Of a stretch of DNA of 12,748 nt, positions 1 to 5,495 are shown one piece after another. Numbering within the stretch: the first letter of the stretch is position 1; every line of letters begins with the position of its first letter. The notes beneath the pieces are model-generated. The model was given only the letters and a program-made list of their open reading frames with translations, was not told the origin of the DNA and searched no databases. The position numbers and the translations under genes were made by a program. Source of the DNA: DAOTMI01 sp964605545 (GTDB taxonomy: Bacteria; Patescibacteriota; Microgenomatia; UBA12405); the NCBI GenBank assembly GCA_964605545.1, contig CAZSCX010000017.1:1-12748 (forward strand). Direction: 5' to 3'.

Positions 1-561
1 GCCACCTTTTTAATCAGTCTGTTTATTCACAAGCCTTTTCTTTCCAGTCTTATTAATTTCAACGCCGCCGGCCCTTTTTATTTTATCGCCTTCTTTTTGC
101 AATTACTTTTAATTGCTCCAATTTTAAATAAATTAAATTATTTTTTTCTTCCGCTAATTTTTGCAGTTTCTTTTCTATTAAATCGTTTTCATTTTACCAA
201 TCTTTGGGGTGGGGGAGAATTTCTTTTCGGTGGATCCTTTTTATTTTTATTTTATTTAGGCATTATTTTTTATAAAAATATTTCCTTTTTTAAGCCCAAA
301 TTTATATTCTCCGTTATTGCTGCTTTAGTTTTAATTTTTTTCGAACTTTTCAATTTAATACCGAATACTTGGCATAATCCGCCATATTTACTTACCATGC
401 TTTATACCTTTACAATTTTTTCGATTTTTTACAACCTAAGCCTACCATCAAATAATCCGGTAATCCGTTTATTCTCTTTTTTCGGTCGCTACTCTCTCTA
501 TATATTTCTCTATCATTCCCTTATTTTTCCCATGCTTGAAAAAATCCTCAAAATAACTTAA
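1..561 (+). CDS. Acyltransferase-3-like membrane protein, C-terminal part (5' end outside window)
   Basis: The frame is open from base 1 to a TAA at 559-561, giving 186 visible residues with the N-terminus missing. It is strongly hydrophobic, with about six membrane segments. The first visible segment (FYFIAFFLQLLLIAPIL, visible residues 26-42) resembles the mid-protein segment of the acyltransferase 3 (OafA/YrhL) family. The last segment has FFGRYSLYIFLYHSLIFPML around residues 160-178, the typical family ending of G-x-S/Y-LYIFLYH. Family members transfer acyl groups to envelope glycans or lipids in the cytoplasmic membrane. The catalytic His-containing N-terminus is not visible, so the activity cannot be confirmed and the substrate is unknown. 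The next gene begins 9 nt downstream on the same strand, so co-transcription is likely. Confidence 0.7.
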   Translation, partial: ATFLISLFIHKPFLSSLINFNAAGPFYFIAFFLQLLLIAPILNKLNYFFLPLIFAVSFLLNRFHFTNLWGGGEFLFGGSFLFLFYLGIIFYKNISFFKPKFIFSVIAALVLIFFELFNLIPNTWHNPPYLLTMLYTFTIFSIFYNLSLPSNNPVIRLFSFFGRYSLYIFLYHSLIFPMLEKILKIT

Positions 562-570
562 CATCAGCCA

Positions 571-1245
571 ATGAAGGAAAGAAACAGAAGATACAAATAT
601 CGAAAGGAAAGCAAGCCGGATTCTACACCAATTATTACCAAAGAAATATTTGAAAAAGACAAAATTCCTGTCTTAAAACAAAGAGAATTTGATAAAAAAT
701 TTAAAGTAGAATTAAGCGATGATGAAAACGCCTATCATTTTATTGCTACCAACAACAATCTTTATAACTTTGTTCATCATCATACACTTCAAACTACCAA
801 GAACAGGCTAATTGCCCAAGGTTATAACTGTGATCCATCTTTTGACGATGACGAAGATTTTCCTTTTTATCCACAGACACTAGATACCAGCTTTTATTCC
901 AATTTCCCTTTCTTTTTTCTCAGACAATTAAATAACAAATATGAAAAAAATGATCAAGATTTCCCAATAATTTCTGAATCAACTGTTTTCTCTCTGCAAA
1001 TAAATGTTCAGAACCCTGTCGACAAAAAAATAATTTTAAATAGAATTACCCTTAGTATGCAAGAAAATAATCAAGAACTTTTAGCTCGTATCAATCATGA
1101 AGCCGATAAATATTCACTTGTTAGAGACGAACTTGTCGAATCAACTCTCCTCGGTTTTTATTTAATCCAACAACAACTATTAGCCAACCTTAGCAATCCT
1201 CCGGAAATCCGTCCCCAAAATCCTCAAAAAGAATCTCAAAACTAA
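571..1245 (+). CDS. Hypothetical protein, 224 aa, no recognised family
   Basis: I do not recognise this protein. It starts at an ATG 9 nt after the acyltransferase stop; no Shine-Dalgarno is visible. The N-terminal ~50 residues are rich in Lys, Arg and Glu (MKERNRRYKYRKESK) and probably disordered. An acidic/aromatic stretch (DDDEDFPFYP) lies near residues 91-100. Residues ~165-210 look helical (ELLARINHEADKYSLVRDELVESTLLGFYLIQQQLLANL), and the tail is rich in Pro, Gln and Asn. No signal peptide or membrane segment is evident, so it is probably cytoplasmic. Codon use resembles the neighbours and the frame is intact, so it is probably a real gene. Its TAA overlaps the TAG of the convergent gene on the other strand within the four bases 1242-1245. 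Confidence 0.6.
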   Translation: MKERNRRYKYRKESKPDSTPIITKEIFEKDKIPVLKQREFDKKFKVELSDDENAYHFIATNNNLYNFVHHHTLQTTKNRLIAQGYNCDPSFDDDEDFPFYPQTLDTSFYSNFPFFFLRQLNNKYEKNDQDFPIISESTVFSLQINVQNPVDKKIILNRITLSMQENNQELLARINHEADKYSLVRDELVESTLLGFYLIQQQLLANLSNPPEIRPQNPQKESQN

Positions 1246-2015
1246 ACCGATTCCCAAAGATCAATCCAACCCTGATAATTAACAGCGATTTGATCTCTGG
1301 CCTGTTCATGACTAAATTCACCCGAATCCCACTTTTGAATTGCTTCCAAAAACACCGTTCTCCCAATAGCAAAACCAATAATCTGTGGATATTTCTTTGC
1401 TTCGGTAATCCATTCTTTTACCTTTTCGGCATTCTCTCCTCTTCCCAAAACGATAATTTTATCATCTTTGGTTTGAGCCAAAACCTCTTCCCATTGACCA
1501 GGCTCTACTCCTTCAAGTTTCCAAATATCCGGTGACATTTTTTGTTTTATTTCTCCAATTGCTGTCGCTGTTACCGCCGCATCCCCAGTCAATAATTCAA
1601 ACAAAAATGGATAATTATTTTCTTTACAAAAATTATACAATTTCTCCAGTCTTTCCAGCTGAATCTGGTTATTTTCTTTTTCGGCCGGGTTATATCGCAC
1701 CAACACCTTGACTAAATCCGGCTGAATTTCCTTTATTTTTTCTTGCCAGTTTTCCCACTCATAATCAAAAACCGTTTGACCACTTTTTTCAATACAGGTT
1801 GCTCTAATAACTCCCTTAGATTTAGCATCATCCAAAACCGCTCTGGCATAAGTATTGTCAGCCAAAATTCCCAAATTTTCCTTATTGGGATAATTTTCCC
1901 AAACCTTTAAAAATCCTTCATAAATTATCATCTTTGCTTCTGGTATTTTTTCTAGTGCTACCGCTTTTTCAAATGAAGAACGATGGTCGAAGGGGAGTAT
2001 ATATAGTTTATTCAT
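1242..2015 (-). CDS. Stand-alone DUF2090 / LacD-like class I aldolase-family protein
   Basis: The 257-aa protein begins LYILPFDHRSSFEK and ends with GFAIGRTVFLEAI (residues 214-226), both typical of the DUF2090 domain found at the C-terminus of some IolC kinases and related to tagatose/2-deoxy-5-keto-gluconate phosphate aldolases (TIM barrel). Likely active-site strands are LVKVLVRYNP (101-110) and IWKLEGV (164-170); Lys167 is the best candidate for a Schiff-base lysine by analogy with LacD. Here the domain stands alone, with no kinase half. A cytosolic sugar-phosphate aldolase role is inferred; the substrate is unknown. The start ATG is one base past the stop of the upstream PHP gene, so the two are probably co-transcribed. 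A TATACT hexamer at 2030-2025, 9 nt before the ATG, could also give an internal leaderless start. Confidence 0.75.
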   Translation of the reverse strand: MNKLYILPFDHRSSFEKAVALEKIPEAKMIIYEGFLKVWENYPNKENLGILADNTYARAVLDDAKSKGVIRATCIEKSGQTVFDYEWENWQEKIKEIQPDLVKVLVRYNPAEKENNQIQLERLEKLYNFCKENNYPFLFELLTGDAAVTATAIGEIKQKMSPDIWKLEGVEPGQWEEVLAQTKDDKIIVLGRGENAEKVKEWITEAKKYPQIIGFAIGRTVFLEAIQKWDSGEFSHEQARDQIAVNYQGWIDLWESV

Positions 2016-2016
2016 A

Positions 2017-2781
2017 TTAATTAGAGTATAACATTGATTTTATTATTGTTTTTGATTTTTTAATTATTTTTTGGAAATATCCGGGTCTTAGGTGAGGTTG
2101 ACATAAACCTTTTTTGACAAACTCTACTACCTGCTCTCTATTTTTTGGTTCTCCCAAAATTTCCGTATCAAAATATCGGCCAACAATAAAATTCATATGG
2201 GCATCACTATTGGCCATTGTTGGTAAATGACAGATTTTTGCAATTTCCTTCCTGCTTTTATGGTACCAATCGTAAATAAATTGAGGATATCCTTGACGAT
2301 AAGAACCATTATGTTCTTCAATCGCATGTATATATTTTAAATATTTCATTATTTCTTGGAGATTCATCGAGCCAATACCACCAAAAATATGAGGATGGGG
2401 GACGATGACTAACCCTTTATGTTTTTCCGCCCATTCAAAAATTTCCGATAACAAAAAAAACCTTCCTTGTTTTTTATATAATCTAACCATTTTTTCAATT
2501 TGCTTTTGACTTATTCCCACTATTACCACATGTTTTTGATAAAAAATTGAAATTAAATGTGGATGTTCAACACAGGTAAATTCTATTCCGGGTAGCAACC
2601 ATATTGTTTTTTCTAATTTTCTTTCCTTAATATATTTTATTCCTTTACGATAAGCTCGGCAATCATTATGATCGGCAAAAGCAATACATTTGATTCCCTT
2701 TCGGATCGCGGCATTTATCATTGCTGCCGGCGTATTTTGCCCGTCACTGAACCTTGTATGTATATGTAGATCGACAAACAT
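2017..2781 (-). CDS. PHP-domain metal-dependent phosphoesterase
   Basis: The 254-aa protein carries the PHP metal-binding motifs in order: DLHIHTRFSDG (residues 4-14), FADHND (35-40), GIEFT (65-69), VPHPH (127-131), EEHNG (155-159) and NSDAH (191-195). These His/Asp/Glu residues bind a two- or three-metal centre in a TIM-like barrel. PHP proteins hydrolyse phosphoesters in nucleotides, histidinol phosphate or DNA ends; this short one without a polymerase domain is a general phosphoesterase of unknown substrate. I chose the ATG at 2781 because MFVDLHIHT places the first motif at the very N-terminus, as in the family. An in-frame ATG at 2829 would add 16 non-conserved residues and overlap the divergent gene. 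It is followed one base later by the aldolase-like gene. Confidence 0.85.
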   Translation of the reverse strand: MFVDLHIHTRFSDGQNTPAAMINAAIRKGIKCIAFADHNDCRAYRKGIKYIKERKLEKTIWLLPGIEFTCVEHPHLISIFYQKHVVIVGISQKQIEKMVRLYKKQGRFFLLSEIFEWAEKHKGLVIVPHPHIFGGIGSMNLQEIMKYLKYIHAIEEHNGSYRQGYPQFIYDWYHKSRKEIAKICHLPTMANSDAHMNFIVGRYFDTEILGEPKNREQVVEFVKKGLCQPHLRPGYFQKIIKKSKTIIKSMLYSN

Positions 2782-2787
2782 GCCTAT

Positions 2788-2793
2788 ATTGTA
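2788..2793 (-). promoter_or_regulatory. Putative -10 element for the PHP gene (leaderless)
   Basis: On the minus strand TACAAT lies 6 nt upstream of the ATG at 2781. This spacing would put transcription initiation at or next to the start codon. No convincing -35 hexamer is visible. It shares two bases with the -10 of the divergent gene. Confidence 0.4.
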
Positions 2794-2797
2794 TAAT
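2792..2797 (+). promoter_or_regulatory. Putative -10 element (TATAAT) for the CPVC membrane-protein cassette
   Basis: A perfect TATAAT lies 5 nt upstream of the ATG at 2803. TCGACA at 2771-2776, one mismatch from TTGACA, is a possible -35 with a short 15-nt spacer. No Shine-Dalgarno is present, so a leaderless transcript is likely. Confidence 0.5.
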
Positions 2798-2802
2798 AGA
2801 CC

Positions 2803-3249
2803 ATGCTCGTACATCCAGTTTACGCTCAATGTCCTGTCTGTATCGTTACCGTTGGTGGCGGTTTATTTATCGCCGAAAGACTCAATATTGATAGTTTTTT
2901 AGTCTCCATTTGGATTTCTGCCCTCAACACTGCTATTGCCTACTATTTAGCTACCAAAGTCAAAAAGCCAATTTTTAACAGTGGTTATTTTTGGTCAATT
3001 ATTTTTTATCTTCTCACCGTTGCCTATCTCGATATCAGTCGTCAATTGAAAGGTATCAATCCTATCTTTGGAGTTGACCGCTCTTTACTTGGTTTATCAA
3101 TTGGTCTTTTGCTTTCAATTTTTTCTATTCATTTGGAATTTATTCTTCGCCGTTTCAATAACGGAAAAGTTTTTTTCTATTACCAAAAAGTTATTATTCC
3201 CCTTATAATCTTAATTATTACCACCTTAGTTTTAAAAAATATTCTATGA
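2803..3249 (+). CDS. Small membrane protein with N-terminal CPVC motif
   Basis: The 148-aa protein has about four predicted membrane segments (residues ~14-28, 32-51, 62-78 plus 95-116, and 128-146). The N-terminus, MLVHPVYAQCPVCIVTVGGG, carries a CxxC pair (Cys10, Cys13) just before the first segment. The pattern CPxC-x(4)-GGG recalls small membrane proteins that I remember as annotated hypothetical in CPR and archaeal genomes, but I cannot name a characterised homologue. The CxxC could be a redox or metal-binding site facing the membrane surface; this is inference. The ATG sits 5 nt after a TATAAT. The stop overlaps the next start as ATGA (3246-3249), implying translational coupling. Confidence 0.65.
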   Translation: MLVHPVYAQCPVCIVTVGGGLFIAERLNIDSFLVSIWISALNTAIAYYLATKVKKPIFNSGYFWSIIFYLLTVAYLDISRQLKGINPIFGVDRSLLGLSIGLLLSIFSIHLEFILRRFNNGKVFFYYQKVIIPLIILIITTLVLKNIL

Positions 3250-3758
3250 AATCAGACGACATAAAAAAATTAATGGATAAAGTAAAAAGTCTTGAAAAAG
3301 GCCATAAACTTGATTTATCATCCGGTGAAGATCTTTCGGTTGCCATCATGAATTTAATTGGTATCGAAGAACATATGTTTTTCACTTCCCAAAAACTTGG
3401 CAATACCAAATATCTCGACATTCTCCAACAAGCCCGGGAAATGCGTAAAGAATTAATGAAAAAAATTGTCAAAGAAAATGAAGGTGAAGTTTGGTGTACC
3501 AGTAAACATCTTCTATCCGCTTCAATGCGTCTTATGGAAGTGGGTACTAAATTACTCAATAAAGGTGATAAAAAAGAAGCCAATGATTATTTCAAAAAAT
3601 CTTTTGATTTATATAATTTATTTTGGGGATTAAATTTAGGTTTTGTAAAACCAGATCCCAAAAAAATAAAATTTGAAGAGAAACCTCTCAAGAAAAACGA
3701 TTTATTAGGTTCAATCAGCCGTACCATAGGCAAAATATTGGATTGCTGCCGTGAATAA
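3246..3758 (+). CDS. Conserved-looking helical hypothetical protein with EEH and C..KH residues
   Basis: The 170-aa protein is predicted almost entirely helical and soluble. The core is IGIEEHMFFTSQKLGNTKYL (38-57), followed by REMRKELMKKIVKENEGEVWC (64-84), SKHLLSASMRLMEVG (86-100) and DYFKKSFDLYNLFWGLNLG (114-132). It resembles a family of hypothetical proteins that I associate with CPR genomes; I know of no assigned function. Glu41, Glu42, His43, Cys84 and His88 could form a metal site in a helical bundle, but this is speculative. The tail ends LDCCRE, with two adjacent cysteines. Its start overlaps the CPVC membrane gene by 4 bp and its end overlaps the GNAT gene by 8 bp, so the three are probably made together. 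Confidence 0.65.
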   Translation: MKSDDIKKLMDKVKSLEKGHKLDLSSGEDLSVAIMNLIGIEEHMFFTSQKLGNTKYLDILQQAREMRKELMKKIVKENEGEVWCTSKHLLSASMRLMEVGTKLLNKGDKKEANDYFKKSFDLYNLFWGLNLGFVKPDPKKIKFEEKPLKKNDLLGSISRTIGKILDCCRE

Positions 3759-4227
3759 TTTTATTTTTAAAAAAGGTATTACCGAGTCTCAAATTGACGA
3801 GTTAATCCATTACTCAAATACCGATAAACAGGTTCTCTCTTTTACTTCCGACAAAACCCGTTTTGCCAATCGTCAGGCTTTTAATAGCTGGTATTTGGTC
3901 AATCCCACTATTTACACATTGGTAAACAAGAAAGGTAATCTCTGTGGCCTCATTTGGTTTCAGGACGAAACTCTCAAAGACCATCCTGATTTTGATATTA
4001 CTTTTGCTATCCGTCTCTATGCCCAAGCCCGAGGAAAAGGTCTAGCTCTAGAATTCATGAAAAAAGCTTTTAATACTTTAAAACCGCAAAATGTTTGGCT
4101 TAAATGCAGTGCAGACAATCTTCCTGCTGTCACTCTCTACCAAAAATTCGGTTTTAAACTGGTTGGCGAACCGGATAAAAACAATAAAATTATAATGCTT
4201 TTAAAAAATCACCCCAACCGATTTTAG
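3751..4227 (+). CDS. GNAT-family N-acetyltransferase
   Basis: The 158-aa protein shows a GNAT fold. The beta4-alpha3 region has the acetyl-CoA motif A as AQARGKGLA (residues 91-99), and motif B follows as NLPAVTLYQKFGFKLVGE (123-140). An N-terminal substrate-binding part covers residues 1-60. The enzyme would transfer an acetyl group from acetyl-CoA to an amine or protein; the acceptor is unknown. The start is GTG at 3751, the only plausible start near the N-terminus, which lies inside the upstream gene (8-bp overlap). The last 38 bases overlap the end of the convergent deaminase gene, so its C-terminal KNHPNRF lies over the deaminase C-terminus. Confidence 0.8.
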   Translation: MNNFIFKKGITESQIDELIHYSNTDKQVLSFTSDKTRFANRQAFNSWYLVNPTIYTLVNKKGNLCGLIWFQDETLKDHPDFDITFAIRLYAQARGKGLALEFMKKAFNTLKPQNVWLKCSADNLPAVTLYQKFGFKLVGEPDKNNKIIMLLKNHPNRF

Positions 4228-4675
4228 TGTAAGTTTCTTTTGCTTCTTTTTCCAATACTCCCGCTACAACTTTTGGCACTTCATCAAAAAACGGTTTAAT
4301 CTTTGCCAAATTTTTGTCTTCTAAAATTTTCCACTTACTATACCCACCCATATTTGGCGATCTCACCCCAAAAACCACTTTTTTAAAATGCAATTCTCTA
4401 ATCATAAATGAACACATTGGACAAGGTTCACAATTTGAATAAATTTCACAATCTTTCAAATCTTTAGTATTTAATTTCTTCTGTGCTTTTCTCATCACCA
4501 TAATTTCAGCATGACTGGTTACATCGTGTTTTTTCTCATTAGCGTTAATTGCAGTCGCAATAATTTTTCCGTTTCGCACAATCAAACTCCCAAACGGTGC
4601 TTCTCCTTTTTTTATCGACATCTCTGCCAGGGCAATACACTTTCTTATAAAATACTCATCTGTTTTTTGTTTCAT
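4190..4675 (-). CDS. Nucleoside/guanine-type deaminase (CDA/TadA-like zinc fold)
   Basis: The 161-aa protein has the cytidine-deaminase-like zinc motifs HAE (residues 55-57, Glu57 the proton shuttle) and PCPMC (84-88, Cys85 and Cys88 zinc ligands). The spacing and flanks (EAPFGSLIVRNGKIIA, SNCEPCPMCSFMI) match the TadA/GuaD group. The GVRSPNMGGYSKWKILED segment (103-120) and the long C-terminus look more like free-base or nucleoside deaminases than tRNA adenosine deaminase, but TadA activity cannot be excluded. Start choice: the ATG at 4675 lies 7 nt after a minus-strand TATAAT. A longer in-frame reading back to 4885 would translate a hairpin repeat and part of the AlkD gene, so I reject it. 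The 3' end overlaps the GNAT gene. Confidence 0.8.
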   Translation of the reverse strand: MKQKTDEYFIRKCIALAEMSIKKGEAPFGSLIVRNGKIIATAINANEKKHDVTSHAEIMVMRKAQKKLNTKDLKDCEIYSNCEPCPMCSFMIRELHFKKVVFGVRSPNMGGYSKWKILEDKNLAKIKPFFDEVPKVVAGVLEKEAKETYTKIGWGDFLKAL

Positions 4676-4682
4676 ATTTGTT

Positions 4683-4688
4683 ATTATA
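4683..4688 (-). promoter_or_regulatory. Putative -10 (TATAAT) of the deaminase gene, leaderless spacing
   Basis: On the minus strand a perfect TATAAT ends 7 nt before the ATG at 4675, with no Shine-Dalgarno between. Plus-strand hexamers TATAGT (4685-4690) and CATAAT (4692-4697), candidate -10s for the AlkD operon, overlap or adjoin it. Confidence 0.5.
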
Positions 4689-4691
4689 GTA

Positions 4692-4697
4692 CATAAT
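4692..4697 (+). promoter_or_regulatory. Candidate -10 (CATAAT) for the AlkD-glpX-pyrG operon
   Basis: CATAAT is one mismatch from consensus; TATAGT at 4685-4690 is an alternative. Initiation about 7 nt downstream would begin the RNA near 4704, at the foot of the long hairpin, and leave an untranslated leader of about 87 nt. No good -35 was found, so this is tentative. Confidence 0.3.
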
Positions 4698-4705
4698 GTT
4701 CTCGT

Positions 4706-4755
4706 CCCTCTTTGCTTCGCCCGTCGTAGCTTTAGCGAAGTCGGGTCAAAGAGGG
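4706..4755 (+). repeat. Hairpin-forming repeat-like element upstream of AlkD gene
   Basis: The outer arms CCCTCTTTG (4706-4714) and CAAAGAGGG (4747-4755) pair over 9 bp. Inside, CTTCGC (4715-4720) pairs with GCGAAG (4735-4740) over 6 bp, or CCCG (4720-4723) alternatively pairs with CGGG (4742-4745). It is far more GC-rich than its surroundings. The core (CGCCCGTCGTAGCTTTAGCG) resembles short dispersed intergenic sequences that I recall from CPR genomes; only one copy is present here. No U-tract follows, so it is not an ordinary terminator. Confidence 0.6.
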
Positions 4756-4758
4756 AAA

Positions 4759-4774
4759 CCCCGCAGCTGCGGGG
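4759..4774. repeat. Perfect 16-bp palindrome CCCCGCAGCTGCGGGG
   Basis: This perfect inverted repeat starts 3 nt after the larger hairpin and directly abuts the AlkD Shine-Dalgarno. It could form an 8-bp hairpin only with a strained loop, or a cruciform, or serve as a dimeric-protein binding site. It is probably part of the same inserted element. Confidence 0.65.
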
Positions 4775-4780
4775 AGGGAG
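4775..4780 (+). promoter_or_regulatory. Shine-Dalgarno sequence of the AlkD gene
   Basis: AGGGAG lies 10 nt upstream of the ATG at 4791 and is the clearest ribosome binding site in the window. GAGGGA at 4774-4779 is the same hexamer as 4751-4756 in the hairpin right arm, so TCCCTC at 4705-4710 could pair with either. Confidence 0.6.
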
Positions 4781-4790
4781 ATTTAAATTT

Positions 4791-5489
4791 ATGCAAATTT
4801 CATCCAAACACGTTTTATCCAATTTATTGGCCATAAAAAACGACAAACAATCGTCACTACTTTCCCGTTTTTTCAAAACCGGCAAAGGTCAATATGGCTA
4901 TGGTGATCTTTTTTTGGGCATCAAGGTACCAAACCAGCGTCTTATTGCCAAAAAATACAAAACTCTTTCTCTGTTTGAAATTCAAAAACTTTTGGACAAC
5001 AAATTTCACGAAGCTCGTCTTACAGGAATTTTTATTCTTATTTCTCAATATCTTAAAGCCGATAAAAAACAACAAAAAATTATTTACGATTTTTATTGCA
5101 AAAATATTAATCGGATTAATAATTGGGATTTGGTTGATTTATCGGCCCCCAATATAATAGGTCATTACTTATCTAGTCGTTCCCGTCGTCCTCTTTATAA
5201 TCTATCCAAATCCAAAAATCTGTGGCATCGCCGTATAGCTATCCTTTCCACTTTTACTTTTATCAAAAACAAAGACTTTGCCGATTCCTTAAAATTAGGC
5301 CAAAATTTATTAAAAGATGATCAAGACTTAATTCACAAAGCCGTAGGTTGGATGTTACGTGAAATTGGCAAGAGAGACGAGTCTGTTCTTTTGGATTTTT
5401 TAAAGAAAAACCATTCGCTCATGCCTCGTACTATGTATCGTTATGCAATTGAAAAATTGGACAAGAGTCAATTGGCACTGATACAATAA
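4791..5489 (+). CDS. AlkD-like DNA alkylation repair glycosylase
   Basis: The 232-aa all-helical protein matches the AlkD (HEAT-like repeat) family of DNA glycosylases, which remove cationic N3- and N7-alkylated purines. The N-terminal signature FFKTGKGQYGYGDLFLGIKVP (27-47) is typical. Putative active-site residues are present: Trp112 and Asp116 in NNWDLVD, Arg148 in LWHRRIAI, and Trp187 in VGWMLREIGKRD, corresponding to Trp109, Asp113, Arg148 and Trp187 of Bacillus AlkD. MPRTMYRYAIEKL (211-223) is the usual C-terminal signature. Length is normal. The start is fixed by the AGGGAG Shine-Dalgarno and by the family N-terminus. It heads a plus-strand block with glpX 6 nt downstream, an unusual partner for a repair gene, and follows the hairpin leader at 4706-4774. 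Confidence 0.88.
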   Translation: MQISSKHVLSNLLAIKNDKQSSLLSRFFKTGKGQYGYGDLFLGIKVPNQRLIAKKYKTLSLFEIQKLLDNKFHEARLTGIFILISQYLKADKKQQKIIYDFYCKNINRINNWDLVDLSAPNIIGHYLSSRSRRPLYNLSKSKNLWHRRIAILSTFTFIKNKDFADSLKLGQNLLKDDQDLIHKAVGWMLREIGKRDESVLLDFLKKNHSLMPRTMYRYAIEKLDKSQLALIQ

Positions 5490-5495
5490 GGCAAT

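Noticed and set aside
2782..2829. Longer PHP start adding 16 residues
   Set aside because: The added residues are not part of the family and would run through the promoter and into the divergent gene.
3218..3583. Open minus-strand frame opposite the helical hypothetical gene
   Set aside because: The composition is that of an antisense shadow, and the plus-strand gene is coupled to both neighbours.
4706..4774. Hairpins as an intrinsic terminator
   Set aside because: No T-tract follows on either strand, and on the plus strand no gene ends upstream; a leader or repeat role fits better.
4676..4885. In-frame upstream extension of the deaminase on the minus strand
   Set aside because: It would translate the hairpin repeat, the palindrome and antisense AlkD sequence; family similarity begins at the ATG at 4675, directly after a TATAAT.
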